Positions 50,701 to 63,319 of a stretch of 64,000 nt of DNA are shown here, piece after piece. Position numbers and translations under genes: made by a program. The stretch comes from Amaranthus tricolor (Eukaryota; Streptophyta; Magnoliopsida; Caryophyllales; Amaranthaceae): NCBI RefSeq assembly GCF_026212465.1, contig NC_080059.1:11638329-11702328 (forward strand), written 5' to 3'. Each line of letters begins with the position of its first letter. Position 1 is the first letter of the stretch. A model generated the notes under the pieces. It was not told where the DNA came from. It worked only from the letters and a program-made list of their open reading frames with translations, and ran no database searches.

Positions 50701-52368
50701 TTTGATGTAGTATTATTCTTGCATTACTTTCTCATCTCACTCTTTTGTTGTGTATGCTACCCTCAAGTTACACTAATAAATTTAATATTGATATTTTGTA
50801 CACTTTTAGTATTTACAATACAAATGAAAATATTAAAATACTATTGTAATACGATATATTATTGAAAAAAAGTATATTCAACTTTGTAGGGTAGATTGAT
50901 AAAAATAATGGGTTATAAGTCGAAAAACACAATGTAGAACACACAAATTCATCAAAATTTATTTGAACAGGGTCAGATAGGTGGGTTTAATTGGCTCGGG
51001 TTTAACCGAGTTATTTAATCGGATCAATATTTAACTGGTCTGATTTAGCTATTGTATACATTTATTAAAATTTGATTATACAACTCAACCAAATGCCAAT
51101 AACCTAACTTAAAAGGGAGAAGGAAAAAAGTTTAAGTCACTGACTCTATTACTACCAAATGCCTAGTACTTACAATCTGTTGCTCGAATGACCTCTTATA
51201 TGTTGTCATTCCTAACACGAGATCATAAAGAAGAAAAACATTAGTACCCTGAATTGTTGAGAATAAGTATACGGAGAATAAAATAAGTATGAGGAAGATT
51301 GGTGAGTCATTCCATCTTTATCAACTTTGTTGGGGAGCATTTGTGGTGGAAAGGTAAGAGGAGGAAGGATAAGTTGTTTATTGGCATAATTTAATACCAG
51401 AAATATTGGCTCAAGGGTCACGAGAATGAGGATAAATGATTGACAAAAGAAATTCCGACATGAGTAGACTTGGGAAGGTCATAGGAAAAAAATCTATGGG
51501 AAAACAATTAACAAAAGTTGGTGTGTGGATTTGAAAAATAAAGGAGTTAAAACTAAAAAAAAAGTGAAAATAATTTGAAATGAGTTGAAAGTTTCAAGAA
51601 TTCTTAGGCTGAAGATGACTTGGGTTACTCTCTATATGAGAATGAGGAATGCATCAGAAGTCCAGATTGTTCAAGTGTGTTGAGTGTTGACGTCATCACT
51701 AACGTCATTGTTAGTTTTAAAAATAAAACCCAAACCTGACTTTTCCAATTGAATTCCTCCATTCATCTTCATTTTCCAATCTCTTTCCTGCAAACCCTGA
51801 AACCCTAAAAGCATTACTGACCTCACTCTGCTTTCTTCCATATGCCGGCAACCCCCAGTCGGTTCTCGGTGGACGACCCACATTGCTCGACTTTTTTTGC
51901 AGTCTTCATATCGCCGGCAAGCCACCCACTTTTCCCGGTTGCCCCCTTCTTACTTCTCCTTCTCTCTCCTACAATTTCTACAACCCTAAGAATGTCAGCC
52001 ACTTTCTCCTCTTTCCTCCCGCTAGCCATCCTTCACGACTTCCTGGTGAGCCGAACTGCATCAACTTGTACCCCCAAGAGCCTCTTTCTCTTCTTGTGTC
52101 GTTTCCTAGGTACACATTTCCTCCTGGTCTTTCTCCACGCAACACCACACACTGCCCCACGTGCAACCACATACGCCTCCACGCGCGGCTGCATGTTCCT
52201 TCTCTTTACTCCTTCTTTTTGGTACCTTCTTTCTCTTTTTCTTACTTCTTTTATTATGTTTCTTTTTGCTTGATGCCTCTGCTTTTCCTTTGTTGTTCTT
52301 TTGTTGTTTTTCCCATGGTTGCCTTTTATTTTTTATTTTGTTCATTTCCCCGTATGGTGGTCTTCTAT
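50701..52368. other. Intergenic, no supported gene
   Basis: AT-rich, then C/T-rich from about 51740 to 52370. Plus-strand open frames at 51842-52485 are products of the pyrimidine-rich composition (Phe/Leu/Ser runs) and have no recognised domain. Confidence 0.4.
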
Positions 52369-52830
52369 TTATCTTTCTTTTTCATTTTTTTTCCCTTTAT
52401 TTTGCCATATGGTAGTCTGACCAATTCTAACCCGCTTTCTCTTTATCTTCTCCACTACTCTATGGGCTACTTCTTGGTTCATTAGTTTCTCATCTTGATA
52501 TGTTAATGGATCCTCGCATTTTTCCAACTTTCTAACCTTATTTTCCCAATCTTCAACCTTGACATCCTTTCTATTAACAATGGCCAAAGACTTAATTTTC
52601 GTAGCCAAAACCGCAATGGCAAATCGCAGCTCTTCATGTTGGGCATCCTGTGTTGTTTGGTACTACAATTGCGACCTTTCTTGAATGGTAATAAAATCCT
52701 GTAAGATCTTCTAAACCTTGCAACCTCTACCTAATTTCTTGCAAACCCACCTCCACTGAGTCCAAACGAATTGTCTAAGAAGGAGCCATAATCACCCAGG
52801 ATGACCAATTTTGATAACATTGTTATACAC
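52369..52830 (-). mobile_element. Retroelement gag-start fragment
   Basis: On the minus strand a primer-site-like 'tgttatcaaaattgg' near 52822-52808 is followed by a frame reading TIRLDSVEVGLQEIR. A separate open stretch, ELRFAIAVLATKIK followed by DWENKVRKLEKCEDP, lies at about 52650-52500. These resemble the coiled N-terminal part of LTR-retrotransposon gag proteins. Stops interrupt it (for example MAPS followed by a stop), and no pol region is present. Family assignment is tentative. Confidence 0.4.
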
Positions 52831-52943
52831 GTTCAAGGGAAAAAGGAAAACAATAACAAGAATACAAAGAACAGACAGAAGGAATAGAATGCTTGATATT
52901 ATTACTGACTTACGTGGGACAATTGCCCTATGCTGGACTTTTG

Positions 52944-53139
52944 AGTAGACTAGAGACTCCCAAGTGAATTACTTCATAATTTGATATTACAAGCACAACC
53001 CACAATAAAAGACCCTCAACTATGTATATACAAGACTCTAAAGTAGACTAGAGACTCCCAAGTGAATTACTTCATAATTTGATATTACAAGCACAACCCA
53101 CAATAAAAGACCCTCAACTATGTATATACAAGACTCTAA
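52944..53139. repeat. Perfect 98-bp tandem duplication
   Basis: 52944-53041 is repeated at 53042-53139 starting with 'agtagactagagactccc' and ending 'caagactctaa'; I see no difference between the copies. It lies where the LTR of the neighbouring minus-strand retroelement fragment would be expected. Confidence 0.9.
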
Positions 53140-53145
53140 GAATAA

Positions 53146-53189
53146 CCCTCCCCCCCCCCCCCCCCCCCCCCTCCCCCCCTCCCCCTCCT
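53146..53189. repeat. C-rich tract with a 22-base C run
   Basis: The run of 22 C (53150-53171) is followed by T, 7 C, T, 5 C, T and CC. The minus strand is G-rich enough to form a G-quadruplex, the plus strand an i-motif. Homopolymer length could be affected by sequencing error. Confidence 0.9.
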
Positions 53190-54423
53190 AAATAGAAATA
53201 ACTTATTATGCCAGCTTATCCTAACTAATAAAACTGATAGACTAACTAATAGTAAAATAAGCTTGAATTAATGCATAATATTAGGGTACAAAAACGCTGC
53301 CTTAGACATCATTTTTCCTAAAAGCTTATTGTTGCAAATATTTTGGCGTGATACTCATTTCTCCAAATAGTTTAAAAAATAAGCTTAAAAAAGTTCAAAA
53401 TCCAAACAAGTAGAGAAAATGAACCACAAATGAAGAAAACTTGAACTTTGATTAATAACCTAATCTTGAGACAACTTAAGAATTCTTTAGCTTTTACATT
53501 GGTCAATGAATCCTAAAATACCCAAATGTTTTGATGATAACCTACTACAACAATACTAATGAAGATAGTTAAATAATTTGACCTAAAGTTAAATGTTGCT
53601 AAGGTTGAAGATAAGGAAGAGGAAACAATGAGCAATTTAAAGGATGATAATGGTATGTAATGAGATGTTGATGATAAGGATATGGATTATGAATTGTGTT
53701 GCAAGGTGTTTATATTAAGATACTGAGGATTGTGAATACTTCTCTTCAACTTGCTCTTTATAGAGCCAAAATCAAACTTACTCTATGGTTTGGATAACAA
53801 ACCACCATAAATGTTCCTCAGCCAATACCCATGAATTTCTCCAAGCTAAACATGAAGGGGAGGTATAAAGCGCACTTCTCTCTGGTTTGAATTGAGGAAG
53901 TAACATAGAAGAAAAGAAATGGAAAAGTTGGAAAAATGATAAAGGGATGTGTGAATTCAAATCTTTGCTCTGAAGTATAGCCCCATCGGTTTGGCGCTTC
54001 ATGGCTTACTTTGGTTCTCGAAGATGGCTGAGGCAAGAACTGGTGAGGCTAGGTGCGCACAATTAGCTTTGATTTACTCGGTTGGTTGAGCATACTTCAC
54101 AAAGCTTCTGGAAGTCGACACTTACGCACGATCCGAGCTGATTTGGGCCTAGTGCTCGACTCCCTTGGGTCCTATTTGCTTATTTATTCTTTTAACTCTT
54201 TGCCGTTAGGATTGGCTTGGACCCTCTTTGGCTCATGCTTTAGCCTTTATCATTGAGCCCCAAGGTTTAATTCAAGCCCTAAATTCTCCAGTCTTTGAGG
54301 TTGGGATCCTCGAAAGTGCGTTGTTTTCCTTTAAAGCCCTACAAAACATATAAAAGCAAGCACTATACCAACATCAAGGGTTGGTGTTGGTTGCTGCTAA
54401 GGGGAAGGTTGGCTTAGCTTGCT
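53190..54423. other. Intergenic, no gene seen
   Basis: No coding or RNA signal recognised. Around 54050-54260 the base composition is more balanced, but the open frame there has no family character. Confidence 0.4.
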
Positions 54424-54753
54424 CAATCGAGCATATTGGCTCAGACGATTGGGAGAGATGCCAAAAGTCTTTGAAACATTTGAGCTAAATGCCAATCAAG
54501 TGTGTTTCACTCAATTAAGCAAAGATTATTTCCTTATCTTCTCCTCTTTTCTTCTTTGCTTGTGATCTATTTCCCTTCTAATAATGCCCAATCGAGCATA
54601 TTGGCTCAGACGATTAGAAGAGATGCCAAAAGTCTTTGAAACGTTTGAACTAAATGCCAGTCGAGCGTGTTTCACTCAATTAAGCAAAGCTGATTTCCTT
54701 ATCTTCTCCTCTTTTCTTCTTTGTTTGTGATCTATTGCCCTTCTAATAATCTC
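54424..54753. repeat. 165-bp tandem duplication
   Basis: 'Caatcgagcatattggctca' starts at 54424 and again at 54589; the two copies stay alignable to 'cccttctaataat' and differ by scattered substitutions. Likely non-coding. Confidence 0.85.
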
Positions 54754-56029
54754 TCATGGCTTTTAAGGTGATGTGCTTTCTTTTCATGATAATCAAATGT
54801 GATAGGCATGAAGTTTGATGAAAACCTGTATAAGACCAAAGGTGGCGTTGACCCAAAGTCAAGTAATAAACATCCAAAAAATTATATAAAGGTATATAAG
54901 TAATGGTTATAATAAGGGGGACATGAGCTAAAAAGTATGACATAAAATACACAGATCATGGATGTGACCCCTTGTTTGCCAACACTACTACCTATTATTG
55001 GTTAGTTAGGAGATTCTAAGCATTATTTGATTAGATGGTTCTTGTAGCAAGAGCGGCACTCTCGATACATAATTAACATTAATAATTATACTTAAGATAA
55101 ATAATGCGGAAGTGTAAAACGCCGAACTGCTAAAAACCATTTAAACTAAAACCGTTCAAAACATAAGTAAAAAAAAATATATCTTACAACTGAGAAAATA
55201 TAAAATAAGGTTTACTTAAATACGATTAAAAAAAAACATAAGTACAATATAGTCATCAAAGTCATCAAGTAAAATCAATGCAGCTAAGTCCTCGATAGAA
55301 TAATTAAAGTTGCGGCCTGGATCGAAACCCTGAGCTAAATTTTCCTGCAAAATACTGTCATTCATAATACGGATGACAGCCGATTAAATCGGTAAGCGAA
55401 AAAGCCGAGTACAATTTTCTCAACAAGCTTATGATGCGATAGTTAAATCATGCGTACAGAATAATCATCAAGCACAATATAAAAGGTTATTACTTATTAT
55501 TGACCTTTACTAAGCCACTAAGTTACATTCTCAATACTTGCAGAAGTTCATTACTGCTACTAAATACTTGGTAACCTTAATGCTTATTTAATCAAATTCA
55601 ATTAATCCTCATAACTTTACCCTCATAGCACATCACAAGATCACAACAATAATGACAACTGATATATGTAAGGGTCTGGTTAGGTGAGGACCGTAGTCCT
55701 AAATCCTAACTGTGGTGGGAGTCGTCACTCCTCTCAATACTGTTATGCTCGAGACTTCACAGGATTCTCGAGACTTCAGTAGCTTAGGTTTGTTTTGGTC
55801 AAATCTTAGGGTCGTTTAGGATTTAAAGTTTGTAAAGGCTTAAATTAAAAATAGGCTAAATGATACAAGTAAAATTATTTTAAATAATTTAAGTAAGTTA
55901 CAAAAAAAAATAAATTAATTAATTATGAGAGTGGGGACCAATGGGTTTATTGTTTTGAAGTACTTTTAAGTACTTAGTAGTAGTGGTTATTTCTTTTAAT
56001 TATATTTTCGTTGTCTTTCATTTTTTTGT
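54754..56029. other. Intergenic, possibly an old inverted LTR
   Basis: No gene seen. At 54975-55830 several short phrases read on the minus strand recall the chromovirus LTR further right (for example a 'gtgacgac' motif, and 'gagtgccgctcttgctaca' near the end), so this may be a diverged LTR in opposite orientation. The similarity is weak. Confidence 0.3.
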
Positions 56030-56034
56030 TAGTT

Positions 56035-59000
56035 GCATCGATTTCGTTTTTGGGGATGGATTGGTTACAGAAGTATCAGGCTAAAATCCGTTGTGCTAAA
56101 CAGAGAATTACCTTTAGAGGCCCTAAGGAAAATAAACTAACGTACCAAGAAACTACTTCCGAGCCACCAAAGACCAAGCTTATCTCCGCCCTAAATCTCC
56201 AAACCATCTTAGGAAAGGCTACCCCGTATATTTGTGCCATGTAAAGGACACGAGCATGAAAGAGGACGAGTTAGAAGAGAATCCTGTGGTTATGGAGTTT
56301 GTTGATGTGTTCCCAGATGAGATTCCAGAGATGCCACCTGTGAAAGAGTTAGACTTCAAGATTGATTTAGTTCCGGGAACATGACCCATTTCACAGGCAC
56401 CTTATAAGATGACACCTGCCGAGTTGCAAGAGTTGAAGGTACAACTTGAGGATTTGTTGGATAAAGGATATATAAGACCAAGTGTATCACCTTAGGGAGT
56501 CCCGGTATTATTTGTTAGGAAAAAAGATGGAACATGAGACTGTGTATTGATTATAGGGATTTAAATAGTGTGATGGTGAAGAATAAGTATCCACTTCCTA
56601 GAATTGAGGATCTATTCGATCAACTTAGGGGTGCAGGAGTATTTTCAAAGATTGATTTGAGATCAGGTTATCATCAATTACGAATTGCAGAAGAGGATAT
56701 AGCCAAAACAGCTTTTCGAACGAGGTATGGCCATTATGAGTTCACAGTCATGCCCTTTGGACTCACTAATGCGCCTGCTGTCTTTATGGACCTTATGAAT
56801 AGGACTTTTCAGCCTTATTTGGATAAGTTTCTAGTTGTTTTTATTGATGATATCTTAGTGTACTTTATGAATCGAGAAGATCATGAGGCTCATTTGAGGA
56901 AAGTTTTCGAGATTTTAAGAGAGAATAAGTTATATGCCAAGTTTTCGAAATGAGAATTTTGGTTGGAAAAGGTAGCATTTTTGGGGCATGTAATTACAAA
57001 GGATGGAGTAATGGTAGATCCCTCGAAGGTTCAAGCAGTAATGAACTGGCCTAAACCCACTAATGTGACAGAAGTGAGAAGTTTCTTAGGTTTAGCCGGA
57101 TACTATAGGAGATTTGTGAAAAATTTCTCGAGAATCGCTCAACCTATTACTAATTTGATGAAGAAGACCACTAAGTTTCAATGTGATGAGAAGTGTGAAG
57201 CGGCATTCCAAGAGTTGAAATCAAGGCTTACCTCTGCACCTGTGCTGGCCTTACCAAATGAAAGTAGAGAATATGAGGTTTATACAGACGCATGTAAGAA
57301 TGGACTAGGTTGTGTGTTGATGCAAGATGGAAAAGTAGTAGCATATGCTTCACGACAACTTAAGCCGCATGAGAAGATTTACCCCATACATGACTTAGAA
57401 TTGGGAGCTGTAGTCTTTGCATTGAAAATTTAGAGACATTATTTATTTGGAGTAAAGTGCAAGATTTATACTGATCACAAGAGTTTGAGGTTCTTGTACA
57501 CTCAAAAGGAGTTGAATATGAGACAAAGACGATGGTTAGAACTCATTAAGGATTATGATTTGGATTTGAAGTATTGTGAAGGAAAGGCAAACAAAGTAGC
57601 TGATGCTCTGAGTAGGAAGTCCAGTCATGCAATAAATGCATTACTTTTAGCAGATGTTTGTGAAGAGATTCGTCGGATGAACTTAGAAGTGGTAGAGTAT
57701 GGATATGTGGGTACTCAATTGAATGGAATGACTATTGAATTCGATATTTTTGAGGAAATTAGAGTGAAGCAAGTTACGGATAACTGGTTAACTAAATTGA
57801 AGAAGTTGAAGGAGGATGGTCAAGCACCTGAGTTTGAAAGTGATGAAAATGGCGTAATGAAGTATAAGGGAAGATGGTGCATACCGCATGACGAGGAACT
57901 TAAGACTAAGATTATGACTGAAGCCCATAATTCGCCATACTCAATACATCCTAGTGGTGATAAGATGTACAAGGATCTTAAGAAGAACTTTTGGTGGCCC
58001 AACATGAAGCGTGAAGTTGCAGGATTTGTGGCGAAGTGTCTAACATGTCAGAAGGTGAAAATTCAACATATGAAGCCGGGGGGGAAATTGCAACCATTAG
58101 AAGTACCTGGATGGAAATGGGAGTCGATTTCAATGGACTTTGTAGTAGGATTGCCAAAGTAAAAAACAGGGAAGAATGCCATATGGGTGATAGTGGATCG
58201 ATTAACAAAAACAGCAAGGTTTATAGCTATGAAGAATACTTGGACAATGCAACAAATGGCAGACGCGTATTTTCAAGAGGTAGTGAGATTGCATGGTGTG
58301 CCTAAGGACATTGTATCGGATAGAGATTCGAGATTTCTGTCCAAATTTTGGAAGATGCTACAAGAAGCAGTGGGCACGATACTAAAGTTCAGTACTGCAT
58401 TTCATCCAGCAACAGATGGTCAAACAGAGAGAACGATTCAGACTCTTGAGGATTTGTTAAGAGCATGTGTTATGCATTTTGGTGGATCTTGGGAGGATAA
58501 TTTGATGTATGTAGAGTTTTCTTAAAATAATAGTTTTCATTCTAGCATAGGAATGGCACCTTACGAAGCCCTATATGGGAGAAAGTGTAGGAGTCCTATA
58601 TGTTGGAATGATGTTAATGAGTCGTTGGGATTAGGACCAGACATGATTGAGGAGACTACAAAAAAGGTAAGGATGATCCAAGAACGTATGAGGGGAGCGC
58701 AAGCTCGTCAGAAGTCGTATGCAGACAAAAAACGAGGAGGGCACTAGAGTTTGAAGTAGGTGAACAAGTTTTGCTCAAAGTGTCACCAACCAAGGGTGTC
58801 ATGAGATTTGGTAGGAAGGGTAAATTGAGTCCTCGTTTTATAGGTCCTTATGAAGTATTGGAACGAATTGGGGAAGTAGCCTATAGATTAGCCCTACCTA
58901 TGAACCTAGCAAAAGTCCACAATGTCTTCCATGTATCCCAACTCCCAAAATATGTCCATGACCCTTCCCATATCATACAACCTGAAACCATTGAACTTGA

Positions 59001-59157
59001 TGAAACCCTTATCTTTGATGAAAAACCAATAAAAATCCTTGATACCAAAACAAGATGTACCCGGAACAAGGAAATTAAGTTGGTCAAGATATTATGGACG
59101 AACCAAGAAACCGAAGAAGCCACATGGGAAATCGAAGTTGACATGAGAAAGCGATAA
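56035..59157 (+). pseudogene. Degenerate chromovirus polyprotein (PR-RT-RNaseH-INT-chromo)
   Basis: Protease remnant LGMDWLQKYQAKI lies at about 56050. Reverse transcriptase is at about 56405-56990, with [30 protein letters not shown] and the active-site FIDDILVY. RNase H is at about 57260-57640 ([18 protein letters not shown]). The integrase zinc-binding region is at about 57915-58060 (CLTCQKVK), followed by the core with [17 protein letters not shown] and TDGQTERTIQ. A chromodomain-like end lies at about 59020-59157. Breaks include in-frame stops near 56381, 56493, 56951, 57431, 58160 and 58523, and frameshifts near 56535 and 58742. The copy is clearly dead and is described only as a relic. 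Confidence 0.88.
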
Positions 59158-59181
59158 CCCGAACTGTTCAAACAGTACGTT

Positions 59182-59316
59182 GAGTTTCGAGGACGAAACT
59201 TTTAAAATAGGGGGGTGATGCGAGTCTATCAAAACCATCTAATCTTGTTTTTCTTTTAAAAGATCAGTAGCTAACTTTAAGTTCGAGGACGAACTTTTGT
59301 TTTAAGGGGGAGTGTA
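59182..59316 (+). other. Duplicated polypurine/pre-LTR motif of the chromovirus
   Basis: The motif 'tcgaggacgaa(a)cttttg/aa' followed by a G run occurs twice: at about 59186-59215 (ending in GGGGGG) and about 59282-59311 (ending in GGGGGAG). Each looks like the polypurine tract just before a 3' LTR. Only the second is followed by the expected TGTAACAACCG start. Confidence 0.6.
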
Positions 59317-60994
59317 TGTAACAACCGTTTTTTTTAAAATAATAATAATAATAATAATAATAAATAATAATAATAATAAATAAATTTCAGAAAATAAAAA
59401 AATAAATAAAAAATAAAAATAAATAAAAAAAAGAAAACATAACTCCCCATTAACAATAACTTCCCACTCCTCCCTCTAAACCTTATAACCAACCTCACTT
59501 ACCTATTATAAATTAAACCAATTATCCTTAATTTCATTCACATTATTACTCACACTTCCTTTTTCTCCTACAAAGTACAAACTCTTCCTTCAACTCCCAT
59601 TTGCTTAAAATTCAAGTCAAGAAAATGCAAGATTTCGATATTAACGACAGTGAATTCTTAGACCGAGATTATTAGGAGCGTACGTTGTCTAGGATCGCGT
59701 GACAAGGTAATTCTCAATGTCCATCTAATTAGGACTATCCCGTTAGTATTATGTGCTAAGTGATAATTAAGGTGTTTAGATAGGATGCATGATATTATAT
59801 GACATTATTTTATATGATGTTATGTTTTATATATTCTCAAATTATATTTACTATTATTTCTTTGGTCAAACTTGAATTTATAATTTTTATTTCGATAAAA
59901 TTTATATTATTATTTTGATAACGAAATTAGATACGATTTAAATTGGAAGAGAAATATTTATGATATTAATTCCTATTGCCACCAATTGATGTTAGAATGG
60001 TGATTTGGAAAATGAGATTTCAGTTATTTATTGGGAAAAATTTATGATCGTAAAATATAAAATGTATAATGTATGCTTGATTATATGTTTGTGTGCACGC
60101 GACTAATTATTAAAATATATTAAATCACGTAAAGTGTAACACGAGGGAAATAAAGCTATTATATTTGTTGTGATCCAAGTATAAGGGTGATGAACAGGTT
60201 GCCCTGTTTGGTTAGTATAGCTGCCGACAGGTATTATTATTTCTGATACTTGATATACGATGTTTGGTCTTCCTTCTATTTTTTGTGATCCAAGTAGAAG
60301 GGGTGTGCACACTAGGGTTCCCTGAGACTACTCTGCTGGCCTTGAATTATTTGGGGTGACGACCTCTTGATGAAGTAGGTATAGGGGTAAAGCCTCGGCC
60401 TATTGGCGTTCTAGTTCCCTCAAATAAAAAAAATGATTATGTGTTTGTCATTATTAAATATCAAATTAATAAATTGGTTTATGTGATATTATATATATTG
60501 TTTTCTCAAATTTTTTTCTATTAAACTCAGCTATATATTATTTTCTAAAATTGTTTTCAATTTGATTATATTTTATTTTCTTAAATCATTTTCAAACTTA
60601 ATCGTTTTACGGGATGGAGTTGGAATTACTCAATTTCCTGATTTTGGGAGTTTCCCTTGTTTTTCTTGCATTCTTATGTTGCAGGTTATTGATTGCATGG
60701 GAATCGCGGAGTGAGGATCACTTAGAAACATAGCTTTTGTTAGAGTCGTATTTCAGTTTAAATTTTACCTTAGGTTGTTTAAATTTTATATGGACACAAA
60801 TTACGTTTCAGTCTTTTCTTATGTTGTAAGACCCTTTGTTGGATTTAAAATTATTAAGTTATTTCTTAGTTGTTAAGCCTTACATTTATTTTATTAGAAA
60901 TAGATGTGGCGGTAACACTCCCATGAGTAGGTTTTGGCTCATGTTTTTCATTAAAGGTGTTTTCAAAAGTTCGACCTATTCTGAGGGTGTTACA
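59317..60994 (+). repeat. Probable 3' LTR of the chromovirus
   Basis: Starts TGTAACAACCG right after a purine tract and runs to '...gagggtgttaca' at 60994, giving TG...CA ends and about 1.68 kb. It contains a 'gggtgacgacctcttg' phrase typical of gypsy LTRs of this kind. No second LTR exists in the window for comparison, so the right border is an estimate. Confidence 0.55.
59338..59400. repeat. AAT microsatellite
   Basis: Irregular AAT/AAAT repeats inside the proposed 3' LTR, followed by A-rich low-complexity sequence to about 59440. Confidence 0.85.
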
Positions 60995-62563
60995 TCGGCT
61001 AACACGGACGCCGGGATTTTACATGCCGGTCCATGGTTCGACGTTACCTTACTATCAGAGTCATACAATAAATATCATGCAATATCAAACAAGACTCTAA
61101 AACGAAATAGTTTATATTCTTATAAGTCAAACTTCCACTAGTCAAAATTTTGACAATTCTACCCTTTTAATAGAAACAAATTACTAATATCTAATAAATT
61201 AATATTAATTAAATAACAAATTTTCGTAGCTATACTAAGAATCATGAGGCTAAACTAAGTCATTATTACGTTATAAATAATCATAAAAATCGAGGGTAAT
61301 ATTTCTAAGTACTTAATAACGTATTTTATCAGACAACCAGTAAAATAGTAAAACGGATCTATCATAACTATAAAAAAACACAATCTGACAAGTTATTAAG
61401 GGTTCAAAATCTAAACGAAATGAGTTTTCGAGAAAAAAACGCTAAGCATTTTAACAAATTTGTTTGACTATTTTACCGGCAAACCGATTAATAATTCTTT
61501 ATAATTACTTGAGTCCAACCTAAAAAAATTTTTTATCAAAACACCAAAATGATATGGATTTTTATTTTAAACACATAAGTGTATTTAACTAGTAAAATTC
61601 ATATATATCTAAATTATCATATTAATCAAAAATTTCCATATATGACTTTTTTTTTCGAGTGTCCCAAAAGTATTATTGTTTTGACGAAAATATCACTAAA
61701 CTGGATATGAATTTAATATTACCATGTAAAGTTTAAATGATTAAAATAAAATCATGTTGATCATGCTTTTATATTATCGAGTAACCATAAATAAATATCA
61801 CATAACAAGAGAGTTAAGAAAAATGTGTACCATTTTCCTCCAAAGGTGGTGCTAAACCAAGTAAGAGAACAATAATAGGAAAATAAGAACTTAAAGAAAT
61901 AAGCTCCAAAACAGAAAGTCTTCAAGGTTCCAAGCTTCAAAGAAGTAGATCTTCAATTACCCAAAAGAAAATGATATCCAAGCTGCAAAAGATAATACTT
62001 GACTTTTTAAAAGTTGATGATTATTGGCTTAAGAAGTGATAAGATCAAGCTCCATCTTCATTTGATTCTTCAACTAATAAAAAAGGTATAAAGTTAGTAA
62101 GATGTTAATGAAATGAAGATATAAGAAAGAATGGTAGAAAGATTTGATGATGGGGGTGCAAGTGATCTCATGGCTAAGGAGGGGTATTTATAATGGATTT
62201 TGGGCAACTTTTTAGTTCATAAGATTGTATGAAAAAGAAGGTTAACTTTGTGTAAGTGATTTAGAGTGTGTAAGTGAATGTGTAAGAGTTGGAGTGTGTA
62301 AGTGGATGTGTAAGAGTTTGGAGTGTAGAAGAAGGTTAACTTGTGTAAGGAAATGGTGATAGCTTGTGTAAGTGATGAACATTATGAATTGATGTAGAAA
62401 GGATTTTGGTTCATCAAATTTTTGTTCTAGTTTATACTAGTGAAATGTTTTAGATTAATGGGAAAGTATGATTAAGGTTTGATTATGAAAATATGATAGT
62501 TTACTTAGAAAACTTTGGTTAAAACTATACTTAAAGTTAATAAGAAAAATATAGTTAATTTTT
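60995..62563. other. Intergenic, no gene seen
   Basis: AT-rich. At about 62240-62340 short repeats of 'gagtgtgtaagtg(g/a)atgtgtaagagttgg' occur. The open frame across 60836-61141 spans the LTR border and has no family character. Confidence 0.4.
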
Positions 62564-62703
62564 AGGTATAAAATAATTAAATCAAAGTTGTAAGGTTAAA
62601 ATGATAAGTAGAAAAGTTAGTTTAAGGAAACGAAGGTATAAAATAATTAAATCAAAGTTGTAAGGTTAAAATGATAAGTAATAAAGTTAGTTTAAGGAAA
62701 TGA
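62564..62703. repeat. 70-bp tandem duplication
   Basis: 'Aggtataaaataattaaatc' starts at 62564 and again at 62634; the two 70-bp copies differ at only a few positions. Non-coding. Confidence 0.9.
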
Positions 62704-62809
62704 AATTGAAACGTAACGTTTTAATAAAACCGTAAATATAACATTAAAATTTTACTTTTCGTAATATAAAATAATAAAATAATATTTTAGTGCTTATAAA
62801 GAAATTTAA

Positions 62810-62811
<2 letters not shown>

Positions 62812-62904
<93 letters not shown>
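62812..62904. repeat. TA microsatellite
   Basis: About 46 uninterrupted TA dinucleotides. Unlike the arrays in the CACTA element there are no G or C interruptions, suggesting a younger expansion. Confidence 0.95.
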
Positions 62905-62906
<2 letters not shown>

Positions 62907-63319
62907 TTTAAAATTTGGAAGAAATTACAAAATCGGAATAAGGTTTGAGAATTAAAGGTGATTTGAATTAGATAACCAAAGGATTAAGAATTCGAAAAAA
63001 AATTTCAGAATAGTTAATCGGAAGATTAAAATTAAGAAATTTGAGCCTGTTACAGTTCCAGACTTTCAGTGTGTACAATGACCTTCAAAATCACCTTTAT
63101 CCTAGTTGCATTATTCAAGTCATTTAGTTTCATTCATAATATTGCATAACAATCTATGGGTTTCCTTTTTAAAAAATTCTCAAGACTTTCACATGTCTTT
63201 TAGACTGCCAATGAATTTGAAGAGCTTATCATACTAAATGCAATCGTGATTTCTATGACAGTGAGCCTTAAATAAACTTATCTATCTCCATTACTATTAC
63301 TAACTTTTTTTAAAAAAAA
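62905..63319. other. Intergenic, no gene seen
   Basis: AT-rich sequence with no coding or RNA signal. Confidence 0.4.

Larger units (their letters stand above)
56030..60994 (+). mobile_element. 5'-truncated Ty3/gypsy chromovirus (Tekay/Del-like)
   Basis: The element enters abruptly in the protease region (about 56030) without gag or 5' LTR. It continues through reverse transcriptase, RNase H, integrase and a chromodomain-like tail to about 59157, then a doubled polypurine region and a probable 3' LTR (59317-60994). Domain order PR-RT-RH-INT followed by a C-terminal chromodomain is that of Ty3/gypsy chromoviruses. The tail KILWTNQETEEATWE and the integrase features suggest the Tekay (Del) clade. 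Multiple stops and frameshifts make it inactive. Confidence 0.85.

Noticed and set aside
51842..52485. Plus-strand open frames up to 200 codons rich in Phe, Leu, Ser and Pro
   Set aside because: They follow pyrimidine-rich composition, overlap each other in several frames and match no family.
54975..55830. Inverted copy of the chromovirus LTR
   Set aside because: Only a few short phrases agree by eye; without an alignment it is kept as a note in the intergenic entry and not called.
61036..61062. Primer-binding-site-like 'ctatcagagtcat' after the chromovirus LTR
   Set aside because: It is about 50 bp past the proposed LTR end and lacks the initial TGG; it would need the LTR border moved and no second LTR exists to test that.
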